From SIG440 sp045120135 (GTDB lineage: Bacteria; Bacillota; Clostridia; Monoglobales; Monoglobaceae): 64,000 bases of DNA. The notes beneath the pieces are model-generated. The model saw only the letters and a program-made list of their open reading frames with translations. It was not told the DNA's origin and did not search any database. Where the stretch lies: NCBI GenBank assembly GCA_045120135.1, contig JBGVEN010000017.1:75236-139235 (forward strand). Direction: 5' to 3'. Position numbers and translations under genes: made by a program. Positions within the stretch are counted from its first letter, which is position 1, and each line of letters opens with the position of its first letter. Below are positions 8,124 through 16,838 of this stretch, piece after piece.

Positions 8124-8963
8124 ATGCTTGAATTTGAGGTAGTAAATCAGAAAATCAAAAGAATAGATAATTTTGAGGTAGTTTCAGACAGCAAAAACTA
8201 TCTTAAGGCACATTTTACATTTAGCGATGAGTGGAAGGGTGATATAACAGCTATTTTTGGATATGAAGATAAATATTACACCGTTTTGCTTGAGAGTGGT
8301 GAGTGTACTGTTCCGTGGGAGGTAATAAAGCCTTATGGCTTTTCTGTTTCGGTTGTGTGCGGAGACAGAATAACTTCAAACTGTGAGGTTGTAATAGTTG
8401 AGAAAAGTGGTTACATAGAAGGCGAAACCCCCAAAGCTCCTACTCCTGATGTGTATGAACAGATTTTAAGTTCTGTGAAGTCGGCTTATATAGGTGACAA
8501 CGGCAATTGGTTTGAGTGGAATGTTGAAAGCAAAGCGTTCGTGGATACCGGTCTTAAAGCCAAGGGGGAAGACAATGCTTCCTTTGCCATAAACCTAAGC
8601 ATAGACAACGAAGGAAACTTTGTGATTGATAAAACATTTGACGAAATACGGAGTGGCGTTAAAGACAAAAAAGAGCCATTAATTTTCTATGATGACCAAG
8701 GTGTATTTAAATTTGAAGCTGCTACGGATACAGAATGTATTTTCAGTGCGATTGCGTTTGTTGATGATCGTCTTGCGGGAGGATTCATTATAGTAGACAA
8801 GAATAATAATGTTACTTTTAAAGAGTGGCTCTTCGAGGATTCCCAAAACAAGGTAACAAAAATAATCGGTGACGAAACCCACTCACAATATCCCTCAGCG
8901 CCTGCTGTTAAAGAGTATGTAGACCGAAGGCTCGAGGAATTGATCTTAGGGGGTGCGTGGTAA
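8124..8963 (+). CDS. Phage baseplate protein with fibre linker module
   Basis: A 279-residue protein. Residues 1-95 form a strand-rich domain (KAHFTFSDEWKGDITAIF) common at the N-terminus of Firmicutes phage baseplate proteins. Around residues 128-150 there is a module reading GNWFEWNVESKAFVDTG followed by LKAKG. The same module occurs twice in the BppU-like gene at 9992. The C-terminus (SAPAVKEYVDRRLEELIL) is a short helical oligomerisation-like end. The stop overlaps the next start (TAATG). It probably links the baseplate to receptor-binding proteins. Confidence 0.55.
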   Translation: MLEFEVVNQKIKRIDNFEVVSDSKNYLKAHFTFSDEWKGDITAIFGYEDKYYTVLLESGECTVPWEVIKPYGFSVSVVCGDRITSNCEVVIVEKSGYIEGETPKAPTPDVYEQILSSVKSAYIGDNGNWFEWNVESKAFVDTGLKAKGEDNASFAINLSIDNEGNFVIDKTFDEIRSGVKDKKEPLIFYDDQGVFKFEAATDTECIFSAIAFVDDRLAGGFIIVDKNNNVTFKEWLFEDSQNKVTKIIGDETHSQYPSAPAVKEYVDRRLEELILGGAW

Positions 8964-9811
8964 TGGCAACAGTAAATGAAAAAATGACAGCTATCGCAGA
9001 CGCTATAAGAGATAAAACAGGTAAAACAGATAAGCTCACGCTTGATGATATGGCAACAGATATTGAAGCGGTTTACTCCAGGGGTGCAATCGATGGTTAT
9101 CATAGCGGACAACAAGCTGGTTATAACGAGGGCGAAACGGTAGGAGTTGAGATTGGGAAGAAATCGCAGTATGATGAGTTCTGGGATGCTTTGCAATATA
9201 GCGGAAATCGAAGAGATTATATTGGGGTATTTTCAGGACGTGGTTGGAATGATGAAAATTTCAAACCCAAATATGATATAAAGCCAATAAGGGCAAATTA
9301 TATATTTATGAATGATGCTGATTGGGGTTCTTCTAATTACAACGGCATAAAAGACTTGGTTACTTGCCTTGAACGTGCGGGGGTGATGCTTGATTTTAGT
9401 GCGTGCACCAATTTCACTCAGGCTTGGGGATTTAGTTGTGTTGAGCATATTGGTGTTGTTGATACAAGAAGTTCGACTGCTATAAACCAAACTTTCTATT
9501 ATTCAACAAAATTACATACGATAGATGAAATTATATTAAAAGATGATGGAAGCCAAACATTTACAAATGGACCTTTTGGGAATTGTACATCACTTGCTAA
9601 TGTGACGTTTACGGGTTGCATAGGTCAAAACATATCCTTTTCAGGTTCGCCTGCGTTAACTTATGATAGTCTTATCAACGTAATAAACGCACTCAAAGAT
9701 TATTCAGGCACAACCACAACGAGGACTTTAACGCTTCACGCAACAGCAAAAGCAAAACTAAGTGACAGCGACATTGCTATTGCAACACAGAAAGGATGGA
9801 CTATTGCATAA
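8963..9811 (+). CDS. Tail fibre / BspA-like repeat protein
   Basis: A 282-residue protein starting at ATG 8963 inside the previous stop. The first 40 residues (ADAIRDKTGKTDKLTLDDMA) are a common N-terminal module of Firmicutes phage fibres. The rest has leucine-rich, BspA-type repeat character (TIDEIILKDDGSQTF, then LANVTFTGC) and ends in the frequently seen LTLHATAKAKLS...AIATQKGWTIA tail. Such proteins are candidates for receptor binding. A broken relic of the same N-terminal module lies at 11395-11490. Confidence 0.6.
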   Translation: MATVNEKMTAIADAIRDKTGKTDKLTLDDMATDIEAVYSRGAIDGYHSGQQAGYNEGETVGVEIGKKSQYDEFWDALQYSGNRRDYIGVFSGRGWNDENFKPKYDIKPIRANYIFMNDADWGSSNYNGIKDLVTCLERAGVMLDFSACTNFTQAWGFSCVEHIGVVDTRSSTAINQTFYYSTKLHTIDEIILKDDGSQTFTNGPFGNCTSLANVTFTGCIGQNISFSGSPALTYDSLINVINALKDYSGTTTTRTLTLHATAKAKLSDSDIAIATQKGWTIA

Positions 9812-10011
9812 TGGAAAAAATAAAAATTGAGCTTATAAAAATCACAGCATCTGAGGGCATGGTGCTTACTAATGGTGATACATACAGCAAGGAAATTTAT
9901 CTTGGGATAAATGACAGTACTGAAAACTGGAACGAAATTACAGATGCTGAGTATGAAGAGAGAAAAAGATTTATAAAAGGAGTGATGAATTATGGGACAT
10001 ACGATAATTGA
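9811..10011 (+). CDS. Small phage tail-associated protein
   Basis: A 66-residue acidic/charged protein whose ATG (9811) overlaps the stop of the fibre gene and whose end overlaps the next start by 20 bases. Small proteins of this kind often follow a fibre gene in Clostridia phages, and some are fibre-assembly factors, but I recognise no domain. The sequence contains TNGDTYSKEIYLG and ENWNEITDAEYEERK. Function unknown. Confidence 0.5.
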   Translation: MEKIKIELIKITASEGMVLTNGDTYSKEIYLGINDSTENWNEITDAEYEERKRFIKGVMNYGTYDN

Positions 10012-11419
10012 TTGTGATAGACATTTTGAAATTGACCCTATCTCGCGAATTATAAAACCGCTTAATCCAAAAACAAGCATTGTGCAGTTTGACCACAACT
10101 CGGAAAGATTAACATTTTCAATGCCTCGATATGTTGAGGGTCACGATATGGCGAAATGTACGAATGTTGAAGTCCATTACTCCAATGTAGATGCACGCAC
10201 TAAAAATGAGAGTGTTGGTGTATACCCAATAACGGATATGCAAATAGACCCTGATGATGAGCAACGCGCCATATTCACGTGGCTAATTTCCCGGAATGCT
10301 ACACAAAAGGTGGGGGCGCTAGAATTCTCAATACGATTTACATGTGTGGATGAAGATGCAAATATACTGTATTCGTGGAATACAAGTATTTTCTCAAGTA
10401 TAACTGTATTGGCTAGCCTTTATAATACAGATGAGTTAAGTGCTACAGAATATTATCCCGAGGTATTTGCACAATGGAAAAATGAGCTTGAATCTACAAT
10501 TGGCGCTATTGCTCCGCATATAGATGACAATGGTAATTGGGTTGTGTGGGATAATGAGGCTAAAGTTTTTGTTGATACAGGAGTTAAAGCAAAAGGTATT
10601 AACGGCACTAATGGTAAGGATGGACGAACACCTGTTCGCGGCACTGACTACTGGACTGAATTAGACAAGCGGGAAATTCAAAAAGGAATTAAACTGCCTC
10701 TAATAAAGGGTGTGTTTAATCCAAGTGGCGTGTATAATCCCAATTTGGTAACCTTATGGCTGGATGGTGCTGGAGACTGCAGTTTTGATCCAGATAGTGC
10801 AGGAAATTATAGCCACTTTGCAGCAGGTAATAATGAGGTGGGATTTATCTTCCCTATAGATGAGACAATAGATGGATTGTTGGGTAAATACGTTACTTAC
10901 AGTGTTACAATCAATGAAGCGGATTTCACTCTTTGGGAGAACGGTGAATCAAATGAAGAAAGTTTGTCTTCAACAATTCACATAGGTTTAGCTTTTGTTA
11001 AATTTGAGCACGAGTATTACGATGATGTTGTTACAAAGTTTACACCTATTGAAAGTAATTCTATTAGTGAAATGAGGGCATATACATATTCAACAGTATT
11101 ACCAGAAGATATACCCGAAGGGTACGAAAATGAAAAGCTTGCAATATATGCTATGTTCAATTTTACAGATTTTATAGATGGTAATTTCGTGGTTTCAAAT
11201 CCGAGACTGAATGTTGCTGTTGAGAATTCGGATGGCGAGACTATTGATATGTGGTTTGTATGGGATGCTATATCTAAGCGATATGTTAACAGTGGTGTTT
11301 CGGCAAAAAGTGAGGATGGCTACACCCCACAGCGCGGCATTGACTACTGGACAGATGAGGACAAAGCTGAGATAAAAAGCTATATTGACGAGGCAATACA
11401 GGTAAAACAAACGAATTAA
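9992..11419 (+). CDS. BppU-like baseplate upper protein, modular
   Basis: A 475-residue protein. Residues 1-155 fit the N-terminal domain of phage baseplate upper proteins (QFDHNSERLTFSMPRY, then ADANILYSW-like strands). At about 170-225 comes a linker module (GNWVVWDNEAKVFVDTG, a short Gly-rich stretch, then RTPVRGTDYWTELDK). Residues 240-415 form a strand-rich domain that may bind carbohydrate (inference). A second copy of the module follows (MWFVWDAISKRYVNSG ... YTPQRGIDYWTDEDK). The last residues run into DNA that encodes, in another frame, a tail-fibre relic, so the present C-terminus probably arose by deletion. AAAAGGAG precedes the ATG. Confidence 0.6.
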   Translation: MGHTIIDCDRHFEIDPISRIIKPLNPKTSIVQFDHNSERLTFSMPRYVEGHDMAKCTNVEVHYSNVDARTKNESVGVYPITDMQIDPDDEQRAIFTWLISRNATQKVGALEFSIRFTCVDEDANILYSWNTSIFSSITVLASLYNTDELSATEYYPEVFAQWKNELESTIGAIAPHIDDNGNWVVWDNEAKVFVDTGVKAKGINGTNGKDGRTPVRGTDYWTELDKREIQKGIKLPLIKGVFNPSGVYNPNLVTLWLDGAGDCSFDPDSAGNYSHFAAGNNEVGFIFPIDETIDGLLGKYVTYSVTINEADFTLWENGESNEESLSSTIHIGLAFVKFEHEYYDDVVTKFTPIESNSISEMRAYTYSTVLPEDIPEGYENEKLAIYAMFNFTDFIDGNFVVSNPRLNVAVENSDGETIDMWFVWDAISKRYVNSGVSAKSEDGYTPQRGIDYWTDEDKAEIKSYIDEAIQVKQTN

Positions 11420-11490
11420 CTTTTGACGATATGGCGTCGGTCATTCTGATGGTCACGAAACAGGCTATAATATATACACTGGATATTAAA
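11395..11490 (+). pseudogene. Relic of a second tail-fibre N-terminal module
   Basis: In the frame starting at 11395 the DNA reads NTGKTNELTFDDMASVI, close to the N-terminal module of the fibre at 8963 (KTGKTDKLTLDDMATDI). Around 11439 the similarity shifts frame and continues as GHSDGHETGYN (11439-11471), matching DGYHSGQQAGYN of the intact gene. A stop follows soon after. The remnant overlaps the last eight codons of the BppU-like gene in a different frame and lies just before the lysis cassette. Confidence 0.65.
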
Positions 11491-11525
11491 CTGGGTGAAA
11501 ATATAGAGAAAAGGAGGTGCGGTAA

Positions 11526-11798
11526 ATGCCAACGGTAATAGCGGCAGTAATTAGTGCCTGTGCGGCAATTATTGTTTGTGTAATCAACAGCAATGCCCAA
11601 AACAAAAAGATAATTGCCGAGATGGACAAGCATAATGAGTTGCAGGGGTATAAAATTGAACAGTTGACTCAGCAGGTAGAAAAACATAATAAGGTTATTG
11701 AGAGGGTTTACCGGCTGGAACGCTCCGATGAGGTGGAAAAGGAGCAGATAAAGGTTATTAACCATCGAATAAATGACCTTGAGGATTATCACAGATAA
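11526..11798 (+). CDS. Membrane-anchored coiled-coil protein of the lysis cassette
   Basis: A 90-residue protein with one hydrophobic segment at residues 3-20 followed by a charged coiled coil to the end. This layout is that of XhlA/BhlA-like proteins encoded just before the holin in many Firmicutes phages. A very strong ribosome site (AAAGGAGG, 11511-11518) precedes the ATG. It likely sits in the membrane and assists the holin or endolysin; this is inferred from layout and position, not from a firm family match. Confidence 0.6.
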   Translation: MPTVIAAVISACAAIIVCVINSNAQNKKIIAEMDKHNELQGYKIEQLTQQVEKHNKVIERVYRLERSDEVEKEQIKVINHRINDLEDYHR

Positions 11799-11808
11799 AG
11801 GAGTAACA

Positions 11809-12024
11809 ATGAAAACAGATTGGAGAAGTAAATTGACAAGCCGAAAATTCTGGGCGGCGGTTGCGGGGTTCGTTGCACCGCTTCTGCTTGCCTTTGGAGT
11901 GTCGGAGTCTGTTGTTTCTGAGGTGACGGGAATTATTATGTCGGGCTCGACGGTAATTGCCTACATAATTGCTGAGGGAATGGTAGATTCGGTAAAGGAC
12001 GGTGCAGGGGGTGAGAAGAATTAA
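11809..12024 (+). CDS. Phage holin
   Basis: A 71-residue protein with an amphipathic start (TDWRSKLTSRKFWAA) followed by two hydrophobic segments at about 13-32 and 36-58 and a charged tail. This is the usual form of small phi-LC3/A118-type holins, which open the membrane for endolysin release. ATG 11809 is preceded by AAAGGAG (11797-11803). It overlaps the amidase start, as is typical for holin-endolysin pairs. Confidence 0.75.
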   Translation: MKTDWRSKLTSRKFWAAVAGFVAPLLLAFGVSESVVSEVTGIIMSGSTVIAYIIAEGMVDSVKDGAGGEKN

Positions 12025-12586
12025 AATATTTGATACGGATTTTAAATGGAATGGAGGCCTTTCAAGGAGAGGTAAAACAGATTTTATAATTCTGCATCAT
12101 CGTGCCGGTGTCGGCGATGTATCAAGCATTCATCAAGGACACCTGAAAAACGGCTGGAGCGGCATAGGTTATCATTTTTATGTCAGAAAGGACGGAAGTG
12201 TATTCCGTGGCAGACCTATTGGTATGGTGGGCGCACACTGCACAAATTACAACAGTTGTTCTGTGGGCGTGTGCTTTGAGGGGAATTTTGAAAAAGAGTC
12301 AATGACAGCGGCTCAGCTTAAGGCGGGACAAAGCGTAGTTGAGTATCTCAGAAATCTTTACCCCAAAGCTGAAGTAAGGAAGCACGGCGAGCTTCAGGCG
12401 ACGGCGTGTCCGGGGAAAAACTTTCCGTTTAATGAGATATGCAAGGGGGTGTGCGAAATGACATTGGAAGAGGCAATTGAAATTGTTCAGGCAAAAGCCG
12501 GACTTGAGGATGAAACAATAGAGTTTCTGCTGTGCTACAAGTATGGCGAGGCGCTTATTACAAAGCTGGCAGACGCTGTAAGATAG
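12011..12586 (+). CDS. N-acetylmuramoyl-L-alanine amidase (phage endolysin)
   Basis: A 191-residue enzyme that cuts the bond between MurNAc and the stem peptide. The Amidase_2/PGRP-type domain spans residues 20-140. Zinc-site residues are visible: FIILHHRAG near residue 25, a GAHC motif near 77, and ACPGKNFP near 135. The C-terminal 50 residues form a short helical tail of unknown role and not a recognised wall-binding repeat. GTG 12011 follows AGGGG; GTG 12002 is also possible. It is the last phage gene. Confidence 0.85.
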   Translation: MRRIKIFDTDFKWNGGLSRRGKTDFIILHHRAGVGDVSSIHQGHLKNGWSGIGYHFYVRKDGSVFRGRPIGMVGAHCTNYNSCSVGVCFEGNFEKESMTAAQLKAGQSVVEYLRNLYPKAEVRKHGELQATACPGKNFPFNEICKGVCEMTLEEAIEIVQAKAGLEDETIEFLLCYKYGEALITKLADAVR

Positions 12587-12599
12587 TGTGGTGTTCTGA

Positions 12600-12628
12600 T
12601 TGACATAACCGCTTTTTGGAAGTATAAT
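12600..12628 (+). promoter_or_regulatory. Perfect consensus sigma-A promoter for recD2
   Basis: TTGACA (12600-12605) and TATAAT (12623-12628) are separated by exactly 17 bases. It begins 14 bases after the endolysin stop, so the host promoter lies almost directly against the last phage gene. Confidence 0.9.
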
Positions 12629-12660
12629 GGTTTTATATTCTTGAAAGGTGGGTGAATACA

Positions 12661-14856
12661 GTGGAGCGGATTAAAGGTATGGTTGAGAGCGTGATTTATG
12701 AAAATCCGGCTAACGGATACATGGTTTGCGATATATCGTCCGACGGCAAGCTGTATACTCTCACCGGATATATGCCCGGAATTTCGGAGGGTGAGACTAT
12801 TGACGCGTTTGGTGAGTGGAAGTCGCATCCCGAATACGGGGAACAGTTCAGCGTTAAGCAGTTTGAGCGGACTATGCCGGAAAATGAAAACGAGATAGAG
12901 CTTTATCTTGGTTCCGGCATTTTGCCGCATATAGGACCCACCACAGCAAGACGGATTGTTGAGGAATTCGGAGCGGAGGCTCTTTCGGTTATTGAGAATA
13001 ATCCTGATATGCTTTGCAAAATTAAGGGGATTACAAAGGCTAAGGCTGACGAAATTTACAAAAGATATGTTGAGCAGATTGGACTAAAAAAAATAATTGT
13101 ATTTTTCCAAAAGTTCGGGGTTACGCCAAACCTTGCGATTAAGGCATATAGGAACTTTGGTGAGAATATAGTGGCGCTTGCGACCGAAAATCCCTTTATT
13201 TTAAGCAGTATTGACGGGTTTACCTTTAAAATATGCGATAAAATTGCAGAAACGATGAAACTGCCAAAGAATTTTTTGCCCAGAATATATTCGGGGATTA
13301 AGAGCGTTCTTTTAAACTCTGCGTATTTGAACGGACATACTTTTTTGCCGAAGATAACACTTACGGGGCAGGCGAAGATGTTTTTAGAGGTTGAGACAGA
13401 CGAGATTGAGGATGCACTTTCCGACCTCATCCTTAAGGATGAACTGGTTCTTGAACGGCAGGATGAATTTGATGCAATATACCTGAAACTCTTTTACGAT
13501 GCGGAAAAGGGTGTAGCAGAGCGGTTAAGACAGATGAGCGGAACTGTTTTTCCGGTGGAAAAGGAGCACGCGGAGGCACAGATTATGCGAGCCGAGGCGG
13601 AAACGGGAATAGCTTTGGCGGAGGCTCAGAAAGATGCTATATTATCGGTATTTGAAAATTCGGTGATGGTGATTACCGGTGGCCCTGGTACAGGTAAGAC
13701 CACCATAATCAATGCAATTATAAGTATTATGGAGTCGCAGGGGAAAACTATTGCCCTTGCAGCGCCCACTGGCAGAGCGGCAAAGCGTATGACCGAGGTT
13801 ACGGGTGTTGAGGCAAAGACCATTCATCGGCTTCTTGAAAATGTTCCGTCCGAGGGAGCAGGAACGGTGTGCTTTGCAAAAAATGAGAATAACAAGCTTG
13901 ATTGTGATGTTCTGATTGTTGACGAGATGTCGATGGTTGACATTCTGTTGATGAACAGCCTGCTTTTGGCACTTCCCAATAAGGCTAAGTTGATAATGGT
14001 AGGCGATTGTGACCAGCTTCCGGCAGTGGGAGCGGGAAATGTGCTGAGAGATATAATCGAGAGTGACTCGGTTGAGTGCATAAAGCTGACGGAAATTTTC
14101 CGTCAGGCAAAGGAGAGTATGATTGTTGTAAATGCTCATCGCATAAACAAGGGGCAGATGCCGTATCTTAACGACCCTGACAATGACTTTTTTATGCTCA
14201 GCTGCAGCGACCCCGATTATCTTTGTGAGACAATTGCGGATTTATGTGAAAACCGTATCCCAAAAACTTACGGCTTTGACAGCACAACTCAGATTCAGGT
14301 ATTGACCCCCACGCGGAAAACACAGATAGGAGTTCAGAATCTTAATGAAGTTTTGCAAAAGCGCCTTAATCCTGAACTGCCACGGTCTGCAAAGGCTATA
14401 TCCGGTGGATATTCGTTCCGTGTTGGTGACAAGGTTATGCAGAATAAAAATAATTACACTTTGGAATGGAACAAAATTGGTACGGCAGAAAAGGGTACCG
14501 GCGTATTCAATGGTGATGTAGGGTTTGTGACGGATATAAACTATCCGGCAAAAAATCTTACTGTTACCTATGATGATAAGGTGGTAAGGTACGAATTTGC
14601 AATGCTTGAGGAAATAGAGCTTGCTTATGCGGTTACTGTTCATAAAAGTCAGGGCAGCGAGTTTGATGTGGTGATAATGCCTATGTTTGATACTCACCGC
14701 CTGCTTATGACCAGAAATCTTTTGTATACGGCAGTAACCCGTGCCAAAAAGCTTGTTATACTGGTCGGAAAAGAAGAAATTTTGAAAAGGTTTGTTGACA
14801 ACGATAATATTCAGGGTAGGTATTCAGGGTTAAGAGAAAAGCTGATAATAAGATAA
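12661..14856 (+). CDS. recD2: RecD2-type ATP-dependent DNA helicase
   Basis: A superfamily 1B helicase of the RecD2/YrrC type, which moves 5' to 3' on single-stranded DNA and acts in repair and replication fork maintenance without RecBC. The protein has the long N-terminal region with helix-hairpin-helix character (GSGILPHIGPTTARRI), the Walker A motif GGPGTGKTT near residue 340, the Walker B DEMSM near 421, and the motif VHKSQGSEFD near 660. Length (about 731) is normal. GTG 12661 is preferred because AAGGTGGG (12645-12652) is spaced correctly; GTG 12652 is the alternative. It is transcribed alone. Confidence 0.95.
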   Translation: MERIKGMVESVIYENPANGYMVCDISSDGKLYTLTGYMPGISEGETIDAFGEWKSHPEYGEQFSVKQFERTMPENENEIELYLGSGILPHIGPTTARRIVEEFGAEALSVIENNPDMLCKIKGITKAKADEIYKRYVEQIGLKKIIVFFQKFGVTPNLAIKAYRNFGENIVALATENPFILSSIDGFTFKICDKIAETMKLPKNFLPRIYSGIKSVLLNSAYLNGHTFLPKITLTGQAKMFLEVETDEIEDALSDLILKDELVLERQDEFDAIYLKLFYDAEKGVAERLRQMSGTVFPVEKEHAEAQIMRAEAETGIALAEAQKDAILSVFENSVMVITGGPGTGKTTIINAIISIMESQGKTIALAAPTGRAAKRMTEVTGVEAKTIHRLLENVPSEGAGTVCFAKNENNKLDCDVLIVDEMSMVDILLMNSLLLALPNKAKLIMVGDCDQLPAVGAGNVLRDIIESDSVECIKLTEIFRQAKESMIVVNAHRINKGQMPYLNDPDNDFFMLSCSDPDYLCETIADLCENRIPKTYGFDSTTQIQVLTPTRKTQIGVQNLNEVLQKRLNPELPRSAKAISGGYSFRVGDKVMQNKNNYTLEWNKIGTAEKGTGVFNGDVGFVTDINYPAKNLTVTYDDKVVRYEFAMLEEIELAYAVTVHKSQGSEFDVVIMPMFDTHRLLMTRNLLYTAVTRAKKLVILVGKEEILKRFVDNDNIQGRYSGLREKLIIR

Positions 14857-14858
14857 AA

Positions 14859-14887
14859 GAAGTGCGAAAAACTCGCACTTCTTTTTT
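14859..14887 (+). terminator. Terminator after recD2
   Basis: An 8-bp stem GAAGTGCG/CGCACTTC with a 7-base loop, followed by six T. On the other strand it is preceded by an A-rich stretch, so it can also serve the converging gene at 14890. Confidence 0.9.
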
Positions 14888-14889
14888 GT

Positions 14890-15324
14890 TTAGAGGTAAC
14901 CTTTAATTTCGTCCGAAAGCCGTTCTTCAATATCAATCAGGCGTTTGGCAATTTTTTTTGCGTCTGCTGATGCTGCTGCATACTGATTGATGTAACGGTT
15001 AAGGGATTTGATACCCATATCACAGCCGTCGGTTATCAGATCGGCAATAGTTTTGTCGGTTTTTTCCATTGCAAGCATCACATTGGTTTTAAGCCACGAC
15101 ATACCTGATGCCATAAGATTTGGCTCTTTGCCCTCGTCGTGCAGCTCGTTGAGTAGCTTGTGTGTTTCGCTGCCTAATGCCTGATGTTCTTCCTTTGACT
15201 CGATAAGAATGTTACGGAGCTTTTCGTCCGACACCTTGTCTAAAACTTCGTCGATGCTGTTTACACCCATTTTTATTCCTGCATTACATTCCTTTAATAG
15301 TTCGATTGTATCACTGTTTTCCAT
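14890..15324 (-). CDS. Four-helix-bundle (DUF2383-like) protein
   Basis: A 144-residue, almost entirely helical protein with the spacing of a ferritin-like four-helix bundle. Helices are visible around residues 5-35 (IELLKECNAGIKMGVNSIDE), 35-65, 75-105 and 110-140. It resembles DUF2383-type proteins found in Clostridia, but I see no clear set of metal-binding E/H residues, so an iron or oxygen role cannot be claimed. It is transcribed alone, divergent from enolase. An AAAGGAG lies 13-14 bases before the ATG, a little far. Confidence 0.5.
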   Translation of the reverse strand: MENSDTIELLKECNAGIKMGVNSIDEVLDKVSDEKLRNILIESKEEHQALGSETHKLLNELHDEGKEPNLMASGMSWLKTNVMLAMEKTDKTIADLITDGCDMGIKSLNRYINQYAAASADAKKIAKRLIDIEERLSDEIKGYL

Positions 15325-15443
15325 TATATTTTTAGCGCTCCTTTCAATTTTATATTTGTATTTTGCCCGAATTTTGAAAAATATATAAAAAATTATATTT
15401 GGGGAATACTTGATACAAATATAAATGTGAAAGGAAGATTGTT

Positions 15444-16757
15444 ATGAAAAACTACATTACCATTGAACAAATAGTCGCACGGGAAATTCTGGATTCAAGA
15501 GGTAATCCCACCGTTGAGGCGGAGGTTTGCGTTGAGGGAGGCTTTGTCGGCAGAGCCGCGGTTCCCTCAGGCGCATCTACGGGGGCGTTTGAAGCCTGCG
15601 AGCTTCGTGATGGAGACGAAAAAAGGCATATGGGAAAAGGCGTGCTGAAAGCGGTCAAGAATGTTAATTGCGAGATTGCAGATGCGCTGGTGGGAATGAA
15701 TGTTCTTGAACAGGTTGAGCTTGACAGAACAATGATTGAGCTTGACGGAACAAAAAATAAATCAAGGCTTGGCGCAAATGCAATTCTTGCGGTGTCTCTT
15801 GCCTGTGCAAAGGCGGCTGCCGCAGCACTTGGACAAAGTCTTTACAATTATATGGGCGGTATGAATGCAAAAACTCTGCCCGTGCCTATGATGAATATTA
15901 TAAACGGCGGAAAACACGCAGATAATTCGGTAAGCTGTCAGGAATTTATGATTATGCCCGTGGGTGCAAAAAGCTTTGGTGAAGCCTTAAGCTGGTGTTG
16001 TGAGGTTTTTCATACACTTAAAGGAATTTTAAAGGAGAAAGGCTACTCCACTGCGGTAGGTGACGAGGGTGGTTTTGCTCCAAATCTTAAAGAGGACGAG
16101 GAAGCGGTAAGAATAATTGTTGAGGCAATAGAAAAAGCCGGATTTCGTCCTGGTGACGATTTCAGGATTGCACTGGACCCTGCATCAACCGAAATGTATG
16201 AGGAAGCCAAAAAGAGTGGAAATGCCGGAAAGTATTATTTCTGGAAGACCGACAAGCTTTATACTGCCGAGGAGATGGTGGAGTTCTGGGTGGATTGGGT
16301 AAGCAAGTATCCTATTATCTCAATTGAGGATGGTATGGCGGAAGAAGACTGGGAAGGCTGGGATATGCTCACAAAACGCCTTGGGGATAAGGTCCAGCTT
16401 GTAGGTGATGATTTGTTTGTCACAAATACGGAACGTCTTAAAAAAGGCATTGATCTTTGCGTAGGTAATTCAATCCTTGTAAAGGTGAATCAGATAGGAA
16501 CATTAAGCGAAACAATTGATGCAATTGAAACTGCCAACCGTGCAGGGTATACGGCTGTTATTTCACACCGCAGTGGCGAAACCGAGGATACAACCATTGC
16601 CGACCTTGCTGTCGCAATGAATTCAGGTCAGATAAAAACCGGCGCTCCGTCACGTACTGACAGAACTGCAAAATACAACCGACTTCTTCGTATTGAAGAG
16701 GAGTTGGGGAAAAATGCTGTCTATCCCGGTATAAATGCGTGGTTTAATATTGGATAA
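15444..16757 (+). CDS. eno: Enolase
   Basis: Phosphopyruvate hydratase, which converts 2-phosphoglycerate to phosphoenolpyruvate in glycolysis. Visible motifs are REILDSRGNPTVEAEV (residues 12-27), GDEGGFAP near 206 with the general acid/base Glu, SIEDGMAEEDWEGW near 293, LVGDDLFVTN near 317, the catalytic Lys in LVKVNQIGT near 345, and SHRSGETEDTTIADLAVA near 373. Length 437 fits the family. AAAGGAAG precedes the ATG. It stands alone, not with gapA, which lies 40 kb away. Confidence 0.98.
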   Translation: MKNYITIEQIVAREILDSRGNPTVEAEVCVEGGFVGRAAVPSGASTGAFEACELRDGDEKRHMGKGVLKAVKNVNCEIADALVGMNVLEQVELDRTMIELDGTKNKSRLGANAILAVSLACAKAAAAALGQSLYNYMGGMNAKTLPVPMMNIINGGKHADNSVSCQEFMIMPVGAKSFGEALSWCCEVFHTLKGILKEKGYSTAVGDEGGFAPNLKEDEEAVRIIVEAIEKAGFRPGDDFRIALDPASTEMYEEAKKSGNAGKYYFWKTDKLYTAEEMVEFWVDWVSKYPIISIEDGMAEEDWEGWDMLTKRLGDKVQLVGDDLFVTNTERLKKGIDLCVGNSILVKVNQIGTLSETIDAIETANRAGYTAVISHRSGETEDTTIADLAVAMNSGQIKTGAPSRTDRTAKYNRLLRIEEELGKNAVYPGINAWFNIG

Positions 16758-16769
16758 AGTAAAAGATTG

Positions 16770-16812
16770 GCGGCGAGCTGAAAATAATGTCGGCTCGTCG
16801 CTGTAACTTTTT
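16770..16812 (+). terminator. Probable enolase terminator
   Basis: Stem GCGGCGAGC (16770-16778) pairs with GCTCGTCGC (16793-16801) with one G-T pair, followed by TGTAACTTTTTATT. The loop is 14 bases and the T-run starts five bases after the stem, so it is less ideal than the others here. Confidence 0.55.
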
Positions 16813-16838
16813 ATTAAAAGAGAAAATTCTGCCTAAAT

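Noticed and set aside
11420..11525. Small gene between the BppU-like gene and the lysis cassette
   Set aside because: The apparent coding similarity is split over two frames and ends in stops, so it is a relic of a fibre gene, not an active gene.
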